Positions 25,261 through 36,633 of a stretch of DNA of 64,000 nt are shown piece by piece. Made by a program: the position numbers and the translations under genes. The notes beneath the pieces were generated by a model. It was not told the DNA's origin. It saw only the letters and a list, made by a program, of their open reading frames with translations, and searched no databases. Source of the DNA: Dimorphilus gyrociliatus (lineage: Eukaryota > Annelida > Polychaeta > Dinophilidae); assembly GCA_904063045.1 (NCBI GenBank), contig CAJFCJ010000017.1:186001-250000 (forward strand). The letters are read 5' to 3'. The number at the start of each line of letters is the position of its first letter. Position 1 is the stretch's first letter.

Positions 25261-26406
25261 TCTTAATATCTTGAATCCCGTCAAAAAAATTAATAATAGA
25301 GTAAAGAGCTAATACTTATTTTGTTTAAATGAATATTCAAAGCATTTCAATACGATTTTCCCTAATTTGGAAAAAGAGCTAATCCCTTTATACTATCTAT
25401 AATCTGTATGCATATTCTTATAATTTCTTTACATTCCAAGTATCCAAATAATAAACATATATACAGTATATATATATGTATTTAATCACGGATAAGCAGT
25501 AAAGAAAACAGTATACAGAACGTATGAAAAATCACATCCCTCGAAGCAACAGCAACACAGTATTCTACATAACATATACATTGTTTGTTATTACTATTTC
25601 AACACACTAAATGACTTTAGCTATATAGGCTAAACTTTAAAAATATTATATTAATATCTATCGATCTTTTTCGATTATATTCTGTATTTTAGCTTTACCT
25701 ATATTTGTTTTTTTTGGCAAAAAAATCTAACCAAAACATTCTTTCTTAGATCTTTCTCTTTTCTAAAAACTAACTAAAAATAGTCTACTTATTCCTTAAT
25801 TCATATAAAACAATATCTTTAGTAACTCTGTTTATCTTATATGTTCAAGGTTTTACTTATTTTTACTCTCTACTTATAGATTTGGTGTGAAATTTTGCAA
25901 CTGCTAAACAACCATTACATTCTTTATATATTCTTCTTTATTCAATTATCTCTAACGTTTAATAGGAAGATTAAATTGAAATGGGAACCTTTTCAGTTTA
26001 GATTCAAATTATTATTATTACTATTAGATTAGATAAATGAAAAAACAAATAATATTATAAAATGTATTGTTATCTCTCTTTTCGATATAGAAATATCATT
26101 AAAACCAGGAAGAACTATAGTTAAAAATTGAATGTTTTTGGACTGAGATCAGATTTTATTGAATACGCTTATCCAAGCAATATATACTGTATTGTAAAAT
26201 AATAGGCAAATAAACAAAAAATAAATAAACAAACGAATAGATTACAAGAACAAATTGTCATCAGTTGAATCAGTTTTCATTCAATAAAGTCTTAGATTCT
26301 ACTTCTCTTAAACGTTATTATGTTGTATTCCTCCTATAAATTTTTCTATAAGATATAAGAAACAATTTGTTTATAATTTATGCATAAATCAATTAATTTA
26401 CATAAA
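25261..26406. other. Spacer between receptor copies A and B
   Basis: AT-rich DNA with no coding signal on either strand; it should contain the promoter of copy A and the 3' end of copy B. Confidence 0.55.
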
Positions 26407-27311
26407 TTAATTACCTTTCTGTTCGTATTCTTTGTCGGTATTATTTAAAATTTTAAATTGATACTCCTTAATCATATCGTATAACTGAAAAGATAGAATA
26501 TTGCTATTATATTCATTTAGTGAATTAATTGAATCTTACTTCTTTTCTTTGAATGAAGAAAAACACTACAAATATTAAACATAAGACGCATAAGACACCT
26601 GTTGTAACGCTCAAAATATTTATCCAAGCTGAATGGTGATGCTTCCTCATTTCTTTGCATAATTGTCCCGAATCGAAGCACAATTTACCTGTTCATTTTT
26701 AAATTGAATTAACTTATTAATTCATTCATTCATTTCGTTTCTATAAGTATTTTATCAATAAAATAATAATACCATTTCTATTAAATTTAATCCTTCTGAA
26801 CTGCTGCTTTCCATATCTTCTATTGCAACTACTCGATGTTAAATTATATTGATAGTCTTCTAATTCACAGCCACATTTGTTATCTCTTGTTCTACTTCCA
26901 TACTCGCATATGCATTCTAGTTCGTCATTGCAGCGCTCCCTAAAGCAATATAGTATAATTATACACTGCAAAGTATATACAGTATATAAAATATCATTAA
27001 AAAAGTGCTTACTTCTCCATGCAAGTGCGAATATCCCATAAACGTGGATTGGAATTATCAATATAATTGCGTCGTTTTCTATATGTTTGCACATGTGAAA
27101 ATGTATTTTCTTCGCACTTTCGACATCCATCTCCATAGCTAGTCTTATTACAAGCAATAGGTTCATAACCAATTTTACATGCAATTTCAACGCATAGAAA
27201 CACTGAAGTACCATTAACATCTTCTCTCGGATAGAGACTTTTCCCGTCAGTAGTCTTCAATAGATTTAGAGATAAAATTATTAAGAATTTAATTACGATT
27301 CTATTAGACAT
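26407..27311 (-). CDS. TNFR-like type I membrane protein, copy B
   Basis: Signal peptide MSNRIVIKFLIILSLNLL, then the cluster ectodomain: CVEIACKIGYEPIACNK, GDGCRKCEENTFSHVQTY, RTC. A 72-base intron with phase 2 leads to ERCNDELECICEYG and GCELEDYQYN. A further exon adds a Cys pair and the membrane span (WINILSVTTGVLCVLCLIFVVFFF), and a final exon encodes a short tail, LYDMIKEYQFKILNN, ending with TAA at 26409-26407. Exon phases match the other copies. The tail has no recognised signalling motif; a possible donor just before the stop leaves the extreme C-terminus uncertain. Confidence 0.75.
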
Positions 27312-29332
27312 CTCGTCTTCGACGGTTGCTACGAATATCTAAACATGGACTTTAACAAAATTTCGCTTTATATTCTACATATACTTTCGTTTTGTTCCTA
27401 TTGTTATATTTCTAATGAATATTCATTTCCTTTTATTACGTAATTAAAACTCGATATTAATTAGCTTCTTATTATAATATTTGTGTAGAAAAATATGTTT
27501 TCAATTCTGAAATTCAAGTAGCATTTGTACTATTTTCTTAAAAATATCATTATTTTAAATTCATGCATATTATGAATTTATGAATATTCTATAAATTTGT
27601 TTAAATAGTTAATGCTTTTGAATTGAATCAGTACTATTTTACTGAGAGAAGCATTTATTGAAGGGATTCATTGGAATTTTCCATACCGTCTGTAGTCAAA
27701 TTATGGATAACTATGGTTAAGTAATCCGTTAAAAAGCTAATCAATAATATGTTCTTTATTCCAAAATTGAAGTGAGAATTCCCTTTAGTCCTAATACAAA
27801 AGCATAAAAATATTGTTTTCAGAAAATTGACTTCCTTCGTAAAAAATTCGAAAATATATTGAAATCTATAAAGATCAACTATCAGATAAAAAATTTTAAA
27901 CTACGTCCGTTTTAATAATTCTATTCTATTTGGTCTATTAGGTCTTTTTCTTTTTCTTTGAAATTACTTGCAATTGAGAGGGGAATTAGGAATTAAACGT
28001 TTAAAAGTGTAATTGTAGAACGATGGTTCCGTATTTAATAACAGCTAACCAAGAAGTAGAATTAATCAGTCTTCCCAGGTAATATTAATTCAATATTTGA
28101 TCAATTGAAGACCATTAACGTAAACACTTTTTGAATTTCGAGAAATCGGTTATATATTCTAATGGAAAGGAAATATTCTGGAAAATGAAAATAGAAAAAT
28201 AGATTATACTTTTTAAAAACCCTACAAAGCGTTTTTCAATTTGTCGCAAGTATAATTAGGTTGAAAGAACGTTGGTCTAGCTTTTACAAATATTAGCGTC
28301 CTTCATCATAACGATAATTGAATGGAAAACAACATCATTTCAATTTATCCACAAAAGTGAATATGTTTTATTTCTGAATCATTCAATTTCGAAAATAAAA
28401 GAATTAACATTAAGAAGAAATATATTAAAAATAAAACAAACAATTTATTATGAACAATAAGCTAATCTAATGATTGTACCTGCACATCCTACAATGATTA
28501 TCAACGGGGTATAGTTAAAAGGGATATTAGTATCAATTTATGAAGAATTAATAATATTTCTCTTTGGAATTAAAAACAATTTCAAAAAGATATCATTTAA
28601 CATTGAAAGAATAGTAATAAAGATAAAATCACCCTTATACTATCCCATAATCGTATTAAAAAAAGGAAGAGGAACGAATATAAATAAAGAATCCTGTTGA
28701 GAGAATATGATAAGTTACAGATAAGAAATGAAAACAAAACTATGTCATTAAACAATTGATATACAGTATATGTGAAAATCTGCTACATTAGCTAGTATAA
28801 CACTATATAAAGTTCAATACGCAAAGTTAAGTACTAATTATTGATTAATACCTGGACGCGTGAATATAATAAACATAAGTTTGATACTATTTCTCTTTTG
28901 TTAGATTTAATATTTTGTATTAAAATCTCCATTCGGTTATTGATTTATCGATTTGTTTATTGATTATGACAATATCTCTAATACTGTAGATAAAAAAACA
29001 ATAATCAAGTAGTGATATGTTAAGGACTGTCCTTCTATCCTTCTAAATGCCTGACACGAATACTAGGTTTCAATTATCAAAACATATTAAAACGAGAAAT
29101 AAGCAACAATTACAGATTTATCATTTTATCATTTTATGATAGGGTTTATTAGTGTAGTAAAAACATTAAAAAACATATGCTCTAGATTGTTAGTAAAACA
29201 ATGTTCATTTATAAGGATGAAGTCATGTATTCCTATCTTTTATCTCTTTATGATCATTGTAGAATAACGAATATCTTTATTTGCATTGTAACATTCAAGA
29301 TGGCAAAATGATAATCACGTCAGCTCTCAGAT
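27312..29332. other. Spacer between receptor copies B and C
   Basis: Two kilobases of AT-rich sequence with dense stops on both strands. The part next to copy C includes the 3'-flank box TCATTGTAGAATAACGAATA at 29254, which recurs downstream of other copies (see findings). No gene found. Confidence 0.5.
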
Positions 29333-30172
29333 TTAACCTCTTGTCGGTATAACAACACCGTGTTCTTCATCGTCTAGAGGCTGTTGTTGATTATTAGCTC
29401 TATTACCATCATTAATATTTGAACGATCATTTCGCCGTGGAATACATTGACTTATCCTACTTTTGTACCAAGAGAAGCATCCTATTAAATAACAAGACTT
29501 TATATGAATTAAACTATTTTCATTCTATTTAAAAAGCTACATACCATCGTCTCTTCTGTTGTTATCTCTTCTTTTTACCCGATAATAACCATAAAGTCCA
29601 AGTACTATCAGTATAATAAAAACCGCAATAGATGTGCAAACTGCCACAATAACTATTAAACTTTTTTTACTGTCTTTACTATTCTCATCATTGTGATAAC
29701 ATTCTTCACTCTCTTCGTTAAATTTATGATTTGCTTTGGTACATTTACATTTTGTATTTTCTGTTGCATTTCCATATTGTAAGACTTCTATATCATCTCC
29801 AGTACAAGAACGCCTGAATAAGAAACGTTACCTTTTAAATTATAATCTTCAAACCATGGTTATTTCCTTAATATTATAAGCTTACATTGTTTGACAAGTT
29901 TTCATTTCGCAATTTCCAAATACATCTTCTCTTCTCTTTCTAAATGTTTCAGTATCAGCGAAAGTGCCAGTTGGACAAGCTTGACAGTCGTTGCCTGTAT
30001 TTGTCGCCGTGCAAGCTATGGGTTCTTTTCCTTTGGGGCATTTAATTTCGGCACATCTCATTAGGACATTGTTTCCAAATTTGCAAAACAGATCACCTCT
30101 TCCATTAACAGACTTAAATGACAAGAATAACACATTGAGAAGAAAAGTTATAAAATAAAAAAGAATTGTCAT
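29333..30172 (-). CDS. TNFR-like type I membrane protein, copy C
   Basis: Signal peptide MTILFYFITFLLNVLFLSF; ATG 30172 is chosen because the paralogue D aligns from there and the upstream extension begins with TTG. Ectodomain: CAEIKCPKGKEPIACTA, NDCQACPTGTFADTETF, CEMKTC, then after an intron SCTGDDIEVLQYG and CKCTKANHKF. The CQACP.GTF.D core resembles a TNFR cysteine-rich repeat. Membrane span: LIVIVAVCTSIAVFIILIVLGLYGYY. The last exon gives a tail rich in Asn/Gln with acidic end (QQQPLDDEEHG), stop 29335-29333. Bases 29737-30058 are identical to copy D, intron included. A 10-bp-arm hairpin containing two CACGTG boxes lies about 190 bases upstream of the start. Confidence 0.8.
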
Positions 30173-30362
30173 CTTTTGCTTGTTTAAAAAAATTCCTTGG
30201 TTACCGCCATTAATAATATTGAAATCGAGCAATATTATTATCTTAAAAAAGATTATTTTCAGCTGATCTCGAGGATTGAATATACTATTACGGTTGGATG
30301 TGATATATATATATATATATATATAACTTTATGCTTATTAAGTATTAAATCTCGTTGTTAAG

Positions 30363-30388
30363 TAATCACGTGTATGCACACGTGATTA
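30363..30388. promoter_or_regulatory. Inverted repeat with two E-box (CACGTG) sites upstream of copy C
   Basis: TAATCACGTG, a 6-base spacer TATGCA, then CACGTGATTA: perfect 10-base arms, each ending in a palindromic CACGTG. It sits in the presumed promoter of copy C. A role as a bHLH-factor site is inferred from the word alone. Confidence 0.45.
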
Positions 30389-30679
30389 TATTTGTACTGA
30401 TTATTAGTCAAACAGAATACAGCAACCGTTTCATACTGCTACAAACAGTAAAATATATTGTTTCGTAATCGTAGAATAACCGATCTTCAACAGTATCAAA
30501 CGTAGCCTAAAAGTAGTCAAAAAAAAGGGAATACGCAATAATTCAGTGAGAGAATTTTTCGTTTTTTTTGGAACATTCGAAATACAAAACATTCTTTTTT
30601 TCAATTAGATAACTCCACCTTACCTCTTGGAATAAGTTTAAGTTCTATTAAGTGAATTTAAGAAATTAATGAAATGATG

Positions 30680-33600
30680 AAACCCCAAAGAAGGCATACT
30701 ATGAAAAGGAAGAGTGGAGAACTGGCAGGAAAAGGGATTCTCCGCTCTCTTAGAATGTCGTTAGGGCATATTGAAATAGTTTGGACAGAGGTAGAGTGAC
30801 GCAAGAGATACTTAAAAGGCTTGATAACGCATGGGATAAGATAGAAGAACTTCCAAGGACCAAAGAAGTTTTCACTGGTGTTAGACCTTCAAAGGAGAGC
30901 CAGAACATTATCCCTACAAAATAAAGGAAAAACCTGCATGACCAAGATACCTCCCAACAACTCCAGTGATACGGCAAGGATAACAGACCAGAGAGAACAT
31001 CAAGGAAGGCCATGGGGGGAGAACATGCTGGAAACAAGAGAACCAATATATACTCGACATTCCAATAGTGGGCCAATGGATTCCTTCGACATCCCATTGC
31101 AAGGAGGCATTGAAAAGGGTACTAACACTTTATCAATGGGCCTATAAATCAATTGTATTCAAAATACGAGATTTTCTTAAAACAAATGGATTTCGTCAAG
31201 AACGAACTACAGGTAGTTTTCAACAAATAATTAGACGACGTGAAAGGACTGATGAAATGTGATCAGAACTGCCAGATGGCTAAGGAAAATAAGGAATGGT
31301 TAGAAAGAATGGCTTTATGGGTGGATGAAATCTCATACAGAATAAGTTCTACAGCTACAGTGGGCATAGTGGACATATCGCCTCCAGGAGAGTTGTCTGA
31401 ATATATCTATGATGAACATAATATGCCGCTACTGCAATTTGTGTTGAGAACTCAAACAGTTTTAGAAACATACCCTAATGCAACCGATAGGGTTAAGTGT
31501 CATTACTTATTATAGGTCACAAAGGGACTACAACACAAGTATGTTCTGATGTATGAGTATGCAAAAAATCCCTTTCAGGATGTATGGAAGTTGTGGAAGA
31601 GTGGAATTGGAAAGGATGGGCCAACCATTAATGATACTATAGAAAAGGTAAAAATTGGGTTTGGTCAGAGTAGGGAGGAAGGAATGATGGTGTCATTGGC
31701 CATCTTACAGAGAGAGATATCTAATGGTAGAACAACCAGAGGACAGAGCTACTTTGGAAGAGGTATCCTCTCTTTGTTCAGCTATTTTATCTCTGCTACC
31801 TAAAGGGCTATGCAGCAGATTCCTCGAAAAGTTCAGCTTGGAAGTAAATGAGGCCTTTCACTCAGCACCCCTTCGAGAGGAACTACTGAAATTCATAAAT
31901 TCAATATGTAAAAATGAAGAGGCGATGACAATGTACAAGAAAGATGATGCTAAGAATAAGAAATTCAAACCAGCGTCAGTCACAACCCACAAGAAGAGTA
32001 ATTGTCCAGCTGACAAATGCCAACCTGACATCAGAAACTGTGAATTTTTTAGGGACTGTTCTTATGGCAGCAAAAAAGGGATCCTATGAGAGAACAAACT
32101 CTGCTTTAAATGTATTGGAACAGGACATCTGGTTACGGCCTGTCAGTCTGGTGTCAGATGCAACAAGTGCAAAGGGAATCATAACACCTTACTGCATGCC
32201 TCAAAAGAGGCTACATCAGGGTCTGGGACCAGTTATAGCACACCCAGAGTTAAACCCAAATATAAGAAGGTCAGTGGAGTGACTGCTACAAACTCCTTAG
32301 CCATCACACAGTTACCCTTAGTGGTTTTTGAGACTAAAAATAAAAAGGTATCCACACTGATGGATGCAGGTTCGCAGATCTCAATGATAACAAGGAATGT
32401 GCCACCAGACTCAAACTAAACAAAATTGGACAAGTACATCTGCAGTTGTGTACACTCCTTGGAGGGGAAAGTCTGTAACAGACGTAGTAGTAATTCCTCT
32501 ACCACACAAACTAGGTGTCAGAGAGGCAGTTGTTAGAGAAAAGCTCATAGAGGTCCATCAAGAAGGAGAAACCGTAGAGATACACTGAGCACCTTGAATG
32601 GTAAATTCCAGTTAACAAAAAGCTATTTGAATAATGTTTTATAAGAGAGAGACTAAAAGAGCCAGACCCGGAATTTAAAATTCCAAGCCAGATTCTCAGT
32701 GTTACATACAAAGAAAGACTGACGAAGTCCTTGTAAACCTACTACCCCTACAAAAGGAAATAGCCTTTACAAGAGAACTCGCTAGTATAATAGCTATAGT
32801 CTATGACCCATTAGGCCTTGTGGTACCCAGGCTGCTACCCTTTCGGCTACTATTCTCTGAAGTGATAAGGATCAATAGTGACTGGTTTGCACAACTATCA
32901 GGTGAACAGCAGGCAATGTTACAAAAACTCAGAAAATCCACCCAAGAAATAGTAAAATGTAAAAGATTCATTGGTGGGAATAAGCTAAACATGATGAGCA
33001 ATGCTTCACTAAAGGCCCATTGTGCGACAGCCTATTTGGGAGAAGGCAATAAGATGGCCCTACTACCTGCTAAGGCTAGAATCAATGAAAGAAATGTTAA
33101 CTCCATGCCAAAGGCAGAGTTACAGGCTGCAGTAAACGCAGTAAAGCTATATAAAAAACTGAATATACAGGGAGTAGAAGTTAATTTCATACTGATAATA
33201 ATGCCAACTTCAGACAGATACAAAATGCTAATGCTAAGCTGGATGAATTCACAAGGAACAGAATAAGGTACATTACAAGTAATTCGAACCCCTCTTCTTG
33301 GAGATGGATTGAAGGCAAGACAAATCCAGCTGACCTCAGGAAAAAGAAAGCATTCAGATGACCAATGGCTGACACCTGTTATATCTGGTATGACTCAGTG
33401 TGTAGCACTGGGGAATATCTTTAGACCATTTTCTCATAACTGGGAAAAGATGGTGAGGATAGCACAACTTGTAGTGAAGTGGGCACACCTGAATATGCCA
33501 GTATATCAACAAAGGAGACTAGCAATAGCCTACCTGTTGAGGGATGAGCAAAGATGCAATTCAAGCAAGAAGTTCCCTGAGCTGGAACCATTTGAAGACC

Positions 33601-34660
33601 CCTATGGAGTTATCAGAATAAATGGAAGGTTGAGGAGTGTACATGGAATACCATATGATGAACGGCACCCGATTCTAATAATGAAAACATCAGACCTGTT
33701 TAAAGCCATAGTCTTCACAGCTCACAAGGAAGCAGCACATCAGGGTGTACAAAAGACTAGGGCATGGATCAGAAAGAGATTCTGGCTGCACAAAGGAACA
33801 GCACAGATAAAGACCATTGTTGAAACATGTCCCTACTGCATATGTTACAAGACAAGCAGGACTTGCAGTATTTGGCAAGCTCCTCTACCAAATGTGTGTA
33901 CTGAGAAACCACCTCAACCCTTTGGAAATGTAGGAGTAGATCATACAGGACCATATTACACTGATGAAGGTGAACAAAGATTTATTTTGCTTATAGCCTG
34001 CTACCAAACAAGGGCAGTGCACATGGAGAGCTGTACATCAACATCCTTTGCACATACAAAGGAAGCGTGGATTAGGTTTATGACAAGCCGAGGCCACCCA
34101 GAGAATGCACACTCCGATGGTGCAGGAGCATTTAGGAGATTGTCTCAGGAAATGGAAAGGGTGGGAATCTGCTTGAAACTGATACCTGCTAATTCTCCTC
34201 ATAGAGGAGGATTATGGGAATCTTTAGTGAAACCAGTCAAGAGTACCTTGCAAGTGTTAAACAAGGAGACACCAACAGAGGAAATCCTAAGGACTGCAAT
34301 CACTCTGACCGAAAGTATCGTCAACCAAAGACTATTGACAACTATCCTGCATCTTTCTTATGGATCCAATCCAAGGAAAAGAAAAAAATGAGAAACTCCT
34401 ATGAACAAATGGAATCAATCAGGTCTATGCTGGAGAGAATACACATCCACTCTACAAACTATCTCGAAATGGAACAAACAGAGTGGGCGAACCCCGAAGG
34501 TTAATGATCTGGTAGTCTTAGTTAGTGACTCCTTAAGACGCCACAATTGGAAAATAGGGTGTGTATGGAGAATAAAAAAGTCTTTGAAAATGAAGGAATA
34601 CAGTTTCGTCTCCTATTTAATTTCTGTCAATAAATGCATAGCTCTCTTTTCGTAGATGCT
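30680..34660 (+). mobile_element. Decayed BEL/Pao-type LTR retroelement, reverse transcriptase missing
   Basis: Plus-strand fragments appear in BEL/Pao order: gag-like frames (31240-32090), a zinc-knuckle segment CFKCIGTGHLVTAC with CNKCKGNHNTLLH (about 32096-32205), a protease-like LMDAGSQISMIT (about 32355), a post-RT segment YDPLGLVVPRLLPFRLLF (about 32800-32855) and an integrase (33309-34390) with D, D and E in GVDHTGP, HSDGAGAF and GGLWESL. Frames are split by several stops and shifts. Only about 200 bases separate protease-like and post-RT parts, too few for a reverse transcriptase. I could not find paired LTRs, so the borders are approximate. It lies between receptor copies C and D. 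The base composition is less AT-rich than its surroundings. Confidence 0.85.
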
Positions 34661-34899
34661 CTTTGTTTTATTATTAAATCAACATCATGTAGACGCTTCC
34701 AGTGGAAACTAATTTATTATTCGTTTAACAGATAGATATAACGAAATTTTTACAAAATATACAAACAACATTTAATATCTCGACTATAGAAAATTTACAA
34801 TAGTTTTCTATTCTTTCAAATGATTTTCAACATCATTAACTATTTCTTGTATTTCTCATCTTTCATCTCTTTATCATCATTGTAGAATAACGAATATCT

Positions 34900-35812
34900 T
34901 TATTTATTTTTTCCGTGAACAATTTTAAAAGTACCTGTATAGCAACATTGAAGATTGTAAAATTATTACTTTTATCAAATGATAGGAATAAGGAAATGAC
35001 AGATTACCTATATTTATGTCATTTGAAGGTTTTATTGGATTAACAACTGTATTACCATTATTAATATTTGAACGATCATTTCGCCGTGGAATACATTGTC
35101 TTATCCTACTTTTGTACCAAGAGAAGCATCCTATTAAATAACAAGACTTTATATGAATTAAACTATTTTCATTCTATTTAGAAAGCTACATACCATCGTC
35201 TCTTCTGTTGTTGTCTCTTCTTTTTACCCGATAATAACCATAAAGTCCAAGTACTATCAGTATAATAAAAACCGCAATAGATGTGCAAACTGCCACAATA
35301 ACTATTAAAGATTTTTTACTGTTCTCATGTTTGCAATAACATGTTTTACTCTCTTCGTTAAATTTACAATTTGCTGTGGTACATTTACATTTTGTATTTT
35401 CTGTTGCATTTCCATATTGTAAGACTTCTATATCATCTCCAGTACAAGAACGCCTGAATAAGAAACGTTACCTTTTAAATTATAATCTTCAAACCATGGT
35501 TATTTCCTTAATATTATAAGCTTACATTGTTTGACAAGTTTTCATTTCGCAATTTCCAAATACATCTTCTCTTCTCTTTCTAAATGTTTCAGTATCAGCG
35601 AAAGTGCCAGTTGGACAAGCTTGACAGTCGTTGCCTGTATTTGTCGCCGTGCAAGCTATGGGTTCTTTTCCTTTGGGGCATTTAATTTCGGCACATCTAA
35701 TTGGATCACTGTTTCCAAATTCGCAAAACAGATCACCTCCTCCATTAACAGATTTAAATGACAAGAATAACACATAGAGAAGAAAAGTTATGAAACTAAA
35801 ATGAATTCTCAT
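34900..35812 (-). CDS. TNFR-like type I membrane protein, copy D
   Basis: Near-twin of copy C. Signal peptide MRIHFSFITFLLYVLFLSF at ATG 35812; ectodomain CEFGNSDPIRCAEIKC, GKEPIACTATNTG, CQACPTGTFADTETF, then SCTGDDIEVLQYG on the second exon and the same membrane span and RVKRRDNNRRDD juxtamembrane stretch. The tail differs from C after GNT (VVNPIKPSNDINI). I end it at 34900 by using one more GT-AG intron; without it the frame stops near 34925, so the C-terminus is uncertain. The second exon lacks nine bases relative to C in the linker before the span. No cytoplasmic domain is recognised. Confidence 0.77.
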
Positions 35813-35879
35813 TTTACAGATTTACTTGCTATAGCTACTAATATATATGATAGTTACTGTTGCAATCAATATCAATAAT

Positions 35880-35913
35880 ATTGATATAGACTTGAAATCA
35901 AGTCTATATCAAT
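35880..35913. promoter_or_regulatory. 34-bp near-perfect inverted repeat upstream of copy D
   Basis: ATTGATATAGACTTGA, two bases, then its exact reverse complement. The arms are 16 bases. The repeat lies 68 bases upstream of the ATG of copy D, inside its presumed promoter or 5' UTR, where it could form a stem or cruciform. Confidence 0.6.
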
Positions 35914-36633
35914 CTCGTTGATTAATATGATAGACTATAAATCGGCCTGTATGTTTAATCTGGCTCGAAAATAGATTGTTCTGAGAAGAAATTGTTTTAT
36001 TGTTAATTTCATACTAGTTTATGATTTATGGAACAAATATCTAAAATGAAAGATGTACAATATATTTCCACCGACATTTAATATTTGACTATAGAGAAAG
36101 GTGCGATAGTTTTTTAATCTCTTTAGCATCATTGTAGAACAACGAATATCTTTGCGTCTATAAACGCTTGTTAAAATGATGCTCTATTTGCCTTGATTAC
36201 GCAGAGTATTGACTAGACCCTGTTCAGATCTTTCACTTGCAATTAACTAACTTCCTACAATTGTTCTTTAACATTTGTTATTAATTTCAAATGATTTTAT
36301 AACTTAATTAAATACGAAGTTGAAAACTTTTTATACATCATAAAGAGAGTTATTTCTACTATCATCAAGATAAGGAACAGTTGAGGAAACAGTAATAACT
36401 GTGTCTATTAAAGAGAACATATATATTTATATTATAAAGTAGAAAATCGGAAACCAACTTTTTTCGCCCTCATCCTCTCAACTCTTCGTACGCGATTATG
36501 CAATCGATATGTCTATGAATAGACCTAGGTATTATTAGAAAAAAGAGAGAGAGGTTATTTTTTTTATTAATCTCAAATTAACAAATAAATAAAAAAGAAT
36601 TGCGAAGAACATAAAAATTGATAAAGAAATTTT

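Noticed and set aside
30878-31262. Several overlapping ORFs on both strands at the 5' end of the retroelement
   Set aside because: Part of decayed gag/leader sequence; frames shift too often to call separate genes.
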